DNA of 64,000 bases, from assembly GCA_001570385.1 (NCBI GenBank), contig BBYL01000006.1, positions 496,001 to 560,000 of the forward strand, read 5' to 3'. This document shows, piece by piece, positions 50,543 to 58,270 of the stretch. How positions within the stretch are numbered: position 1 is the stretch's first letter; the number at the start of each line of letters is the position of its first letter. The position numbers and the translations under genes were made by a program. Origin of the DNA: Microtetraspora glauca (GTDB taxonomy: Bacteria > Actinomycetota > Actinomycetes > Streptosporangiales > Streptosporangiaceae). The notes beneath the pieces are model-generated. The model saw nothing but the letters and a program-made list of their open reading frames with translations, made no database searches and was not told where the DNA came from.

Positions 50543-52219
50543 ATGGCGGAAGCCGTCGGCGCAGCGCGTACGGTCATCCTGACCGTGGACGACGACCCTG
50601 CGGTGTCCCGCGCCGTCGCCCGTGACCTGCGCCGACGCTATGGCGACCGGTACCGCGTGGTCCGTGCCGAGTCCGGCGAGTCGGCGCTGGAGGCTCTGCG
50701 CGAGCTGAAATTGCGGGGCAGCCACGTCGCGGTGCTCCTGGCCGACTACCGCATGCCGCGGATGAACGGCGTCGAGTTCCTGGAGCAGGCCCTCGACCTG
50801 TTCCCCGGCGCCCGGCGCGTGCTGCTCACCGCCTATGCCGACACCGGCGCCGCGATCGACGCCATCAACGTCGTCGACCTCGACCACTACCTGCTCAAGC
50901 CGTGGGCCCCGCCGGAGGAGAAGCTCTATCCGGTGGTGGACGACCTGCTGGAGTCCTGGCGGGTCTCCGACGGCAAGGAGACGCCCACCACCAAAGTGGT
51001 CGGTCACCGCTGGTCGGCACGCTCCTCGCAGATCCGGGAGTTCCTGGCCCGCAACCAGGTTCCCTACCGCTGGTACTCCTCCGACGAACCGGAAGGCCGG
51101 CGCCTGCTCCATGCCGCGGGCCAGGACGGGCTTCGGCTGCCGCTGGTGGTCACCCCGGACGGCACCGCGCTCGTGGAGCCCGAGGAGCGTGAACTGGCGG
51201 GCCGGGTGGGGCTGTCGACGACCCCGGCGGCCGACTTCTACGACCTTGTCGTCGTCGGTGGCGGACCGGCCGGCCTGGGCTCTGCCGTGTATGGGGCATC
51301 CGAAGGGCTGCGGACGGTCCTGGTCGAGCGCGAGGCGACCGGCGGCCAGGCAGGTCAGAGCTCGCGTATCGAGAACTACCTCGGTTTCCCGGACGGCGTC
51401 TCCGGGGCACAGCTCACCGATCGGGCGCGGCGTCAGGCGACGAAGTTCGGGGCCGAGTTGCTGACGGCGCGCCAGGTCACCGCGCTGGAGGTGCGGGGCG
51501 CGGCACGCACGCTCCGGTTCTCGGACGGTTCCGAGGTCTCCGCGCACTGCGTGATCCTGGCGACGGGCGTGTCGTACCGGCAGCTGGACGTTCCGGGCGT
51601 CACCGAGTTGACCGGGTGCGGGGTGTACTACGGAGCAGCGCTGACCGAGGCTCCCGCGTGCCAGGGGCAGGACGTGTACATCGTCGGCGGGGCGAACTCG
51701 GCCGGCCAGGCCGCGATGTTCCTTGCCCGGGGTGCCAAGTCCGTCACCCTGGTGGTGCGCGGGTCATCGCTGGCCGCCTCGATGTCGCACTATCTACTCC
51801 AGCGGGTCACGGAGTCCCCGGTGATCTCGGTGCGCACCGACACCGTCGTGGAGGCCGTCCACGGTACGGATCATCTGGAGAAGCTGACGCTGCGCAACAC
51901 GGTGAGCGGAGAGACCGAGACCGTGGAGACCCAGTGGATGTTCGTGTTCATCGGGGCCGCGCCGTTGACCGACTGGCTGGACGGCACGGTGCTCAGGGAC
52001 GGGCACGGGTTCGTCCTGACCGGCCCCGACCTGTCGCCGGACGGGCGCCCGCCCGCCGGATGGGCGCTGGATCGGCCGCCCTACCACCTGGAGACCAGCG
52101 TGCCGGGCGTGTTCGCGGCGGGCGACGTGCGGGCCGAGTCCGCCAAACGGGTCGCCTCCGCGGTCGGCGAGGGGGCCATGGCCGTCATGCTCGTGCACCG
52201 CTATCTGGAGCAGTCATGA
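50543..52219 (+). CDS. Response-regulator/thioredoxin-reductase-like flavoprotein fusion
   Basis: Protein of 558 residues in three parts. A receiver domain (1-135) has acidic VDDD (15-18), phospho-acceptor Asp68 in LLADYRMP, Thr96 and Lys119. A glutaredoxin-like segment (about 150-225) follows. The C-terminal flavoprotein (230-555) has FAD motif GGGPAG (238-243) and a second NAD(P)H motif VGGANSAGQAAM. The redox CxxC of thioredoxin reductases is reduced to a single Cys (LTGCGVYYG), so it is not a true TrxR. ATG after GGAGG. It overlaps the histidine kinase gene by ATGA. Confidence 0.88.
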   Translation: MAEAVGAARTVILTVDDDPAVSRAVARDLRRRYGDRYRVVRAESGESALEALRELKLRGSHVAVLLADYRMPRMNGVEFLEQALDLFPGARRVLLTAYADTGAAIDAINVVDLDHYLLKPWAPPEEKLYPVVDDLLESWRVSDGKETPTTKVVGHRWSARSSQIREFLARNQVPYRWYSSDEPEGRRLLHAAGQDGLRLPLVVTPDGTALVEPEERELAGRVGLSTTPAADFYDLVVVGGGPAGLGSAVYGASEGLRTVLVEREATGGQAGQSSRIENYLGFPDGVSGAQLTDRARRQATKFGAELLTARQVTALEVRGAARTLRFSDGSEVSAHCVILATGVSYRQLDVPGVTELTGCGVYYGAALTEAPACQGQDVYIVGGANSAGQAAMFLARGAKSVTLVVRGSSLAASMSHYLLQRVTESPVISVRTDTVVEAVHGTDHLEKLTLRNTVSGETETVETQWMFVFIGAAPLTDWLDGTVLRDGHGFVLTGPDLSPDGRPPAGWALDRPPYHLETSVPGVFAAGDVRAESAKRVASAVGEGAMAVMLVHRYLEQS

Positions 52220-53673
52220 CCCGACCCGGTACGCGGTGCGACGAGGAAGAGCTGCGTTCCCTGTTCCTTTTCGAAAAGCTCTCTGACGACCAGCTCGCCC
52301 GGCTGTGCCGGGACGGCCGGGTGGAGTGGTCCGACCCGGGCACGGTCTACCGGGAGGGCGACCCGGCCGCGTACCTGTACGTCCTCTTCGAGGGCACGGT
52401 GGTGCTCTCACGCCGCGTCGGCGGCGAAGACGTGGACGTCAACCGCACCTCCACGCGCGGCGTGTACGCCGGGGCCTTCCAGGCGTACCTGGGCGACCAG
52501 GTGCCACAGGTCTACAACAACTCGATGCGGGTCACCGCGCCCTCCCGGTTCTTCGTCCTGCCTGCGGAGACCTTCGCGGAGATCATGCGCGACTGGTTCC
52601 CCATGGCCGTCCATCTGCTGGAGGGGCTGTTCTTCGGGACCAAGAACACGCAGCAGGCGATCGGCCAGCGCGAGCGTCTGCTGGCCCTCGGGTCGCTGAC
52701 GGCCGGGCTCACGCACGAGCTCAACAACCCGGCCGCCGCCGCGGTGCGGGCCACCGCCGAACTCCGGGAGCGGGTGGCCGGAATGCGCCACGGGCTCGGC
52801 GACATCGCGGCCGACCCGATCCGGCGGGACAGTGTCGACGCGCTGGCCAGGATTCAGGAGGACACCGCCGAACTCGCCGCACGGGCCCCCGCCCTCAGCC
52901 CGCTGGAGGCTTCGGACCGGGAGGACGTCCTGACAGAGTGGCTGGACGAACACGGCGTAGCCGACGGATGGCAGCTCGCGCCGACGTTCGTTCAGGCCGG
53001 TTTCGATACGTCCTGGCTGGACCGGATCGCCGCGGCTGTGCCCCCGGACGTGCTCGGCGCGGCCATGCGCTGGCTGAACTGCACCGTCGAGACCGAACTC
53101 CTCCTCAACGAGATCGAGGACTCGACCACCCGCATCTCCGCCCTGGTCGACGCGGCGAAGCACTATGCGCAACTCGACCGGGCGCCATACCGGCACACCG
53201 ACGTACATGACCTGCTCGACAGCACGCTGGTCATGCTCTCGCAGAAGATCGGGGCGGGCGTCAGTGTCGTCAAGGACTACGATCGCACGCTGCCCGAGGT
53301 CGCGGCGTGCCCCGGCGAGCTCAACCAGGTGTGGACCAACCTCGTCGACAACGCGCTCTCCGCCATGGGCGGCACGGGCGCCGACGGCACACTGTCCGTG
53401 CGCACCGCACGGGACGGCGACCGCCTGCTGGTCGAGATCGGCGACACCGGCCCCGGCGTGCCTCCCGAGATCCGTGACCGCATCTTCGACCCTTTCTTCA
53501 CGACCAAACCCGTCGGCGAGGGCACCGGGCTGGGCCTGGACATCTCCTGGCGCATCGTCGTCGGCCGGCACGGCGGTGACCTGCGGGTCGAGTCCGTGCC
53601 CGGCGACACCCGTTTCCAGGTCCGCCTGCCGCTGTCCCCCTCCGACCCGGACACCCCAGAGGAGTCGCCATGA
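52216..53673 (+). CDS. Histidine kinase with N-terminal cyclic-nucleotide-binding domain
   Basis: Soluble sensor kinase of 485 residues with no membrane helices. Residues 10-140 resemble a cNMP-binding domain (YREGDPAAYLYVLFEGTVVL). The dimerization box has the phospho-acceptor His166 in LTHELNNPAAAAV. The ATPase domain shows NQVWTNLVDNALSAM, GDTGPGVP and GTGLGLDISW. It overlaps the receiver-flavoprotein gene before it and the zinc-finger gene after it, so it most likely phosphorylates Asp68 of the fusion partner and links a small-molecule signal to redox activity. Confidence 0.9.
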   Translation: MTRPGTRCDEEELRSLFLFEKLSDDQLARLCRDGRVEWSDPGTVYREGDPAAYLYVLFEGTVVLSRRVGGEDVDVNRTSTRGVYAGAFQAYLGDQVPQVYNNSMRVTAPSRFFVLPAETFAEIMRDWFPMAVHLLEGLFFGTKNTQQAIGQRERLLALGSLTAGLTHELNNPAAAAVRATAELRERVAGMRHGLGDIAADPIRRDSVDALARIQEDTAELAARAPALSPLEASDREDVLTEWLDEHGVADGWQLAPTFVQAGFDTSWLDRIAAAVPPDVLGAAMRWLNCTVETELLLNEIEDSTTRISALVDAAKHYAQLDRAPYRHTDVHDLLDSTLVMLSQKIGAGVSVVKDYDRTLPEVAACPGELNQVWTNLVDNALSAMGGTGADGTLSVRTARDGDRLLVEIGDTGPGVPPEIRDRIFDPFFTTKPVGEGTGLGLDISWRIVVGRHGGDLRVESVPGDTRFQVRLPLSPSDPDTPEESP

Positions 53674-54026
53674 GCCCTGAGCGAGCGATCGACCCCGCCG
53701 TTCCGCCGAGCGGCACCGGCTGCGTCGAGTGCGACGCGGCCGGCGGGTGGTGGGTGCACCTGCGGCGTTGCGCCCTCTGCGGCCACATCGGCTGCTGCGA
53801 CGACTCGCCGTCCAAGCACGCCACGGCGCACGCCAAAGAGACGGGACACCCGCTGATCCGCAGTTTCGAACCGGGCGAGGAGTGGTTCTGGGACTACACC
53901 ACCTCGAAGTTCTACAAGTCCGGGCCCGCGTTGGCGCCGCCGGAGAGCCGCCCCGTCGACCAACCCGTCCCCGGGCCCGCCGGGCGGGTACCCGCCGACT
54001 GGGCCGAACGCCTGGGCGGCGGGTGA
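53670..54026 (+). CDS. UBP-type zinc-finger protein
   Basis: Protein of 118 residues dominated by a ZnF-UBP domain, the fold that binds free ubiquitin C-termini in eukaryotes. Ligand pattern: TGCVECDAAGGWWVHLRRC, ALCGHIGCCDDSPSKHA and HAKETGHPLI. The tail is Pro-rich. It overlaps the kinase stop (ATGA) and has GAGGAG upstream. In bacteria its partner is unknown; the fixed position behind kinase and receiver-flavoprotein genes suggests a role in the same signalling or redox complex. Confidence 0.88.
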   Translation: MSPERAIDPAVPPSGTGCVECDAAGGWWVHLRRCALCGHIGCCDDSPSKHATAHAKETGHPLIRSFEPGEEWFWDYTTSKFYKSGPALAPPESRPVDQPVPGPAGRVPADWAERLGGG

Positions 54027-54472
54027 CCGTCGCTTTGCGCCCGACCCGCGGTGCCCGGGGGAGGCGGGCGGAAGCCCGAAGGTGCACGAGAGCTCGACGC
54101 GGCGGATGGCGGCGCGCGTACACACGCGGTCGGGAAGCCATGCGCCGACGGGCAATCGAGCGGCGGCGTGCGCCCTGGCCAGATGGCCGAGGAGACCGTT
54201 GCCGAGCGGTACGTCAGACGAACACCCCCTCGGGCGTCACCGCGGAGCCCGCCGCCGATCCCGTGTGCCGGCCGCCGGGCGGTTCGGGTGGCACGCTGTC
54301 GGCACACGGGACGCTCGAACGGACGGACTGAGGCGCATTCTCGCCCTCCGGCCTGGGCACGAACACCAGGCGCACGCGTACCAGCGCATACGGCAATCAT
54401 CGGTGAGCCGTCACCAGGACACGACCCTGTGCTCGGCCGGAGTGCGCGGATCGGGGACAGTGAGGGGGACAC
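54027..54472. other. Gap with no recognisable gene
   Basis: 446 bases between the zinc-finger gene and the LLM oxidoreductase. Open frames occur in all directions, as expected for this base composition, but none shows a family pattern or ribosome site. It should contain the promoter of the LLM gene. Confidence 0.5.
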
Positions 54473-55363
54473 ATGAACGTCGGTCTCGGGCTGCCCATCA
54501 GCGAACCCGAATGCCTGCTGAAGTGGGCGCGGCGCGCGGACGATGGGCCGTTCAGCACACTCGGCCTGCTGGACCGCCTCGTCTACGACAACCCCGAGCC
54601 CCTGGTGGCACTCGGCGTGCTCGCAGGGGCCACCTCTCGGATCCGGGTGCAGACAGAGGTGCTGCTTGCCCCGCTGCGCGAGCCCGCGCTGCTGGCCAAG
54701 CAGGCCGCGACCCTGGACCGCATGTCGGGTGGCCGTTTCACGCTCGGTATCGGCCTGGGGGCGCGGCGGGACGACTACGAGGCGGCAGGGGTGGATGTGC
54801 ACACCCGGGGAGCTCGGCTCAATGAGACGATGGTAGTGATGCGGCGTGTGTGGTCCGGCGAGCCATACGTGCAAGAGATCGGCTCGATCGGCCCCGCGCC
54901 CGCCCAACCGGGCGGGCCGGAGGTGCTCTTCGGATCCTTCAGTCAGGCCGGACTCCGGCGCGCGGCGCGCTTCGGCGACGGCCTGCTGTGCGCGGCCCAC
55001 CTCGCCGACGCCGACCGCCAGTTCCGGGACGCCGAGCAGGCGTGGCAGGAAGAGGGCCGCGCCGGCCGTCCGCGGCTGGTCGCGCAGTTCAACGCCGTCC
55101 TGGGGCCCGACCACCTGATCGAGCGGGCGCGCGAGTCACTGCGTGCCTACTACGGGGGCCCTCACTATATGAATCTGCCCGCGGGGTTCGCCGAGGGCGC
55201 GGTGGCAAGCATGCTCACCACCCCCAGTCAGATCCACGACACGCTTGTCCACATGAGCGATATCGGTGCCGACGAGGTCATGCTCTACTGCTGGGCGTCG
55301 GATGCGGCCCAGGTGGATCGCTTCGCCGAGACGCTGGGCGAGTGGGGGATGCCCGCGCGATGA
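54473..55363 (+). CDS. LLM-class flavin-dependent oxidoreductase
   Basis: Luciferase-like monooxygenase-family protein of 296 residues, TIM-barrel type, using FMN or F420. Seen: LVALGVLAGATSRIRVQTEV, then LLAKQAATLDRMSGGRFTLG, GIGLGARRDDYEAAGV (cofactor loop) and a C-terminal half with GADEVMLYCWA. ATG after GTGAGGGGGACAC. It stands alone between intergenic gaps. Substrate unknown; actinobacterial members include F420-dependent reductases and monooxygenases. Any link with the hydrazine cluster further right is not demonstrated. Confidence 0.85.
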   Translation: MNVGLGLPISEPECLLKWARRADDGPFSTLGLLDRLVYDNPEPLVALGVLAGATSRIRVQTEVLLAPLREPALLAKQAATLDRMSGGRFTLGIGLGARRDDYEAAGVDVHTRGARLNETMVVMRRVWSGEPYVQEIGSIGPAPAQPGGPEVLFGSFSQAGLRRAARFGDGLLCAAHLADADRQFRDAEQAWQEEGRAGRPRLVAQFNAVLGPDHLIERARESLRAYYGGPHYMNLPAGFAEGAVASMLTTPSQIHDTLVHMSDIGADEVMLYCWASDAAQVDRFAETLGEWGMPAR

Positions 55364-55524
55364 ACTGATCCAGGGCTGGTGTCCGGCGGTCTCCTCATGG
55401 TCGAGAGACCGGCATCCGCGTGCCAGGAGGACGAGGGAGAACAACTCCGAGACGCCAGGCGCACACTTCGAATGATGACAGAACGAAGCGTTTGATTAGC
55501 CCGACGGTGTGGCACGACGCCACT

Positions 55525-57090
55525 ATGGCAGATAGCGACGGAACACCCTCATATGGTGCGGAGAATCATAGAACGCTGAGCAGGCGGAGCGTACTAAAAG
55601 GGGGAACATTCGCCGCGGCCTTGGCTTCCGGGGGAATCTACGAGTTGGTCGACGCGCTGGTCGGGCCCCCCGAGCGACCGCCGATCGGGACGGCTCCACA
55701 GCCCCTGCGTCCGGAACAATATGCCATTCCGAACCCGCGGCTCATCATGGACGACGGCTTCGGGCTCGCCAGCAGTAAGGGTAAGATCCCCGTTCTTATC
55801 CCGCCGTTCCACAACCATATCGTCACAGCGAAGCTGAATGTGCCGGCGGGGGCGAAGTCCCTGCAGGAGGCGCAGCGGCACCTGGAAAGCGTGCTCCAGC
55901 GCCTGGAACAGCAGTTTCCGCCCCCGCCGAGCGGATTGGGCGTCGTGGTCGCCTGGGGACTCCCTTATTTCGAGCATTACATCCCCAGGCTCGGAAAGAG
56001 TTCCAGCTATTTCCGCGCGGGAACGTCGTACCCGGCCTATTTGCCGGTTGACTTGATGACGTCCAAGCAGCGTGGCCGCACGGTCTATGCGCTGCAGGAG
56101 TCGAGAACATTCCCGAGCGACGAGCCGCCCCCCGGCTTCGGGCCGGTTCGCCTGGAACAGAACGATGTGGCCGTGCTGCTGCGCAGCGATTCGCTTGACC
56201 ACATCATGACCGCCACGAACGCCATTTTCGGAACGGGAAACAACCAAGCGGGCAGCCTGTTCAAGGTGACCAGCATTCGCCGCGGCTTCACCGGTGGCGC
56301 CCACACCGGCGGGCAGGGGCTGGCGAGCAAGCTGGCACTCGCGGCCGGCATTCCCGGCGCGGATATGATCCCCAGGAAGTCACCGATCTTCCTCGGGTTC
56401 ACAACCACAATCCGGGACGCGGAGAGCTCCGTCCCGGTCTCCAACTTCGAGACGCTGCCCGGCTGGACCGACCAATGGCCCAACGGATACTTCAAGCACG
56501 GGACGATCATGCCGCTCTCGCACCTGTTCCAGGACCTCGTCGCTTGGTATTCGAAAATATTTCCGACCTTTGATGCTCGTATCCATGCGATGTTTCGTCC
56601 GGGAGTCTCCTTCGCGCCCGGGACGGTGACAGCGGACCCGCCCGAGCAAAATGAGGCCGACGTCCTGACCGGCGTGCAGAAATATCATGCGTACGGCCAT
56701 AATGGAAGCATGCAGCCGGTGAACCGCCTGCAGGCGCAAACGACCGGCAACTACGGTCACGTCTATCCCGTCAATACGGCCATCACGAATCGCGGGGACT
56801 TCGCCACACTGGACAATCCGTTCCACTACACCTCGGATCCCGCCGGGGACCATTTCAGCGATCAGAAGGCGGCCGGATTGCATTTCCTGCTCTTCGCTCC
56901 GACCACCGAGACCTTCAACCGCGTGCGGCTTGCCATGGACGGCGAGTTTCCCGACGGCAGGCGCGCCCCTTTCTCGTCGCGCTCCTCGGGCGCCGGCTTG
57001 AATTCTGTTGTGCACACGACGCACCGGCAGAATTTCCTGATTCCGCCGCGCTCCCACCGTTCCTTCCCGCTCACCGAGTTCCTCGACTGA
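55525..57090 (+). CDS. Tat-exported protein of unknown function
   Basis: Protein of about 521 residues with a twin-arginine signal: RTLSRRSVLKGGTFAAALAS at the N-terminus, so it is exported folded and probably carries a cofactor. The mature part has no family I can name with certainty. It contains many His/Arg-rich patches (PFHNHIVTAKLNVPAG, HAYGHNGSMQPVNRLQ, HTTHRQNFLIPPRSHRSF) and ferredoxin-like alternation loosely reminiscent of DyP-type peroxidases, but no GxxDG motif. Its base composition is less GC-rich than neighbouring genes, hinting at acquisition. Start uncertain; no strong ribosome site before this ATG. Confidence 0.7.
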   Translation: MADSDGTPSYGAENHRTLSRRSVLKGGTFAAALASGGIYELVDALVGPPERPPIGTAPQPLRPEQYAIPNPRLIMDDGFGLASSKGKIPVLIPPFHNHIVTAKLNVPAGAKSLQEAQRHLESVLQRLEQQFPPPPSGLGVVVAWGLPYFEHYIPRLGKSSSYFRAGTSYPAYLPVDLMTSKQRGRTVYALQESRTFPSDEPPPGFGPVRLEQNDVAVLLRSDSLDHIMTATNAIFGTGNNQAGSLFKVTSIRRGFTGGAHTGGQGLASKLALAAGIPGADMIPRKSPIFLGFTTTIRDAESSVPVSNFETLPGWTDQWPNGYFKHGTIMPLSHLFQDLVAWYSKIFPTFDARIHAMFRPGVSFAPGTVTADPPEQNEADVLTGVQKYHAYGHNGSMQPVNRLQAQTTGNYGHVYPVNTAITNRGDFATLDNPFHYTSDPAGDHFSDQKAAGLHFLLFAPTTETFNRVRLAMDGEFPDGRRAPFSSRSSGAGLNSVVHTTHRQNFLIPPRSHRSFPLTEFLD

Positions 57091-57282
57091 CCAGACGATC
57101 TCCGAACCGGGACGTCGTCCACGCGGTAGATCAAGATATTCTTCACGTGGACGTGACAGCTCGGGTTTCGCGAATGAGCGGTGGACGGCTCCTTGTCCGC
57201 GGAACGCCGACCCAGCGGCCCTGGTCGCGTTGAACTCGACGCGGCTCCCAGGTAAGAGCGGCCTCGTGGTGGTCCTTCTTCC

Positions 57283-57425
57283 TCAGCTCGCGACCGCCTG
57301 AGTGGCTTCGCGCGTGAATTCGGCGATGGTGGAGCGAAGGTGTCGGGCTGTTCGAGGTGCCCCAGATGGCCGCTGTCTCCGAGGAGGACGAACCGGGAGC
57401 CGGCGATGCCCTCGTGCAGGAGACG
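57283..57425 (-). pseudogene. Alpha/beta-hydrolase C-terminal relic
   Basis: One minus-strand frame reads LLHEGIAGSRFVLLGDSGHL then GHLEQPDTFA, the His-containing end of alpha/beta hydrolases. After one frameshift it continues STIAEFTREATQAVAS-stop, completing a normal C-terminus. Nothing of the nucleophile elbow is found. The rest of the 1.2-kb gap 57091-58270 shows no other gene apart from the leader features listed. Confidence 0.5.
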
Positions 57426-57713
57426 CCCCCGAGGACGCCGCGGGCCCCGGTGGGCGTGCTCACTCCTTCCCGCTGACCAGACATTCCGGATCCGCCCGCC
57501 CGCGCGGGCGGCGGCCACGCGCCGGGATCGATCACACGGTGGCCCGGGTGCAGGCAGGCCGTGCTGTGTGTTACCTCGAATCACTACAAAATGGGCGATT
57601 CGGATGTTCGATGATGGGCTGAGAGTATCGGTTCGATGGCCGAAACCGGCCTGACGCGAATCCGTAACCTGGAACAGCGCGGCACTACCGACAAGTAAAC
57701 ATGACTCTGCGTA

Positions 57714-57728
57714 ATTATCATTGATAAT
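57714..57728. promoter_or_regulatory. Perfect palindrome ATTATCA-T-TGATAAT
   Basis: A 15-base perfect 7-1-7 inverted repeat in an AT-rich pocket. It resembles Fur-like half-sites in inverted order but not the IdeR/DmdR iron box usual in actinobacteria. A regulator site is likely; its target gene is unclear because the nearest intact starts are 540-650 bases away. Confidence 0.4.
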
Positions 57729-58018
57729 GTCCAGGCCCGGAACTCCGGAAAACCGCAGTCGAAATCTCCCGGTCCGAGCCCGCGCCAGCCGGGAAGGAGT
57801 CGCCGGCGGCCCTGGCCGCGGCTCTCCGGCGGACGCGTGGAGGCCGCCTTGGAGTCCTCTTGGCTGCCTGCTCACCGGGCCTGCTCCCGTCGATCGCCGA
57901 CGATTGTTCACCGTGGCGACCACATGACGTCATCGGGCGATGACGGAGCCGCGAATCATCATGAGGCAAACGAAAGAAACTGCGCCGCGTAACGTTATTG
58001 GGCTCGGTTTTTCCGTTA

Positions 58019-58048
58019 TTGACAGCTCTGGTGCGACATGATTATGGT
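58019..58048 (+). promoter_or_regulatory. Sigma70-type promoter candidate for the hydrazine cluster
   Basis: TTGACA, an 18-base spacer and TATGGT lie about 220 bases upstream of the N-hydroxylase start. The -35 is a perfect consensus match. It would produce a long untranslated leader with the pairing elements noted at 58111-58161. Confidence 0.4.
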
Positions 58049-58110
58049 GATCCTCATCGCAGTTGATCGACTCGGGTAGTCAAATGTTCGGCTGGGTGAA
58101 TTTTCCTCTG

Positions 58111-58161
58111 CAATCCCCTGACCGGGGGATTCGCATGATCAACGCCATCCAAAGGGGATTG
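58111..58161 (+). promoter_or_regulatory. Leader with two competing hairpins
   Basis: CAATCCCC (58111-58118) can pair with GGGGATT at 58125-58131 (tight hairpin) or with GGGGATTG at 58154-58161 (longer loop). The two structures exclude each other, as in attenuators. No terminator U-run is evident. Confidence 0.3.
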
Positions 58162-58212
58162 GGACCGGTGAGGAGGAGGTTTCGTCACGCCTCGGCAAAA
58201 CGCGATCAGTGA
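58135..58212 (+). CDS. Possible 25-residue leader peptide
   Basis: A short frame inside the leader of the N-hydroxylase gene, starting at an ATG 7 bases after a G-rich tract. It contains three consecutive AGG arginine codons (GPVRRRFRH), whose DNA also forms AGGAGGAGG, a strong internal Shine-Dalgarno-like run that could stall ribosomes. It overlaps the second pairing element. Speculative; listed because it could couple ribosome stalling to the competing hairpins. Confidence 0.2.
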   Translation: MINAIQRGLGPVRRRFRHASAKRDQ

Positions 58213-58270
58213 TGCGCGAAAACCGGATGGCGCGGGCTGTCGCAAACATATCGGAAAGGTGATTCCGATC

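Noticed and set aside
50543-52219. Calling the receiver fusion a thioredoxin reductase
   Set aside because: The CxxC redox motif is reduced to one Cys, so thioredoxin reduction by the standard mechanism is unlikely.
57714-57728. Iron box (Fur/IdeR/DmdR) controlling a siderophore cluster
   Set aside because: The half-sites are in the reverse order of the Fur 7-1-7 motif and do not match the IdeR/DmdR consensus; the cluster is also better explained as hydrazine biosynthesis.
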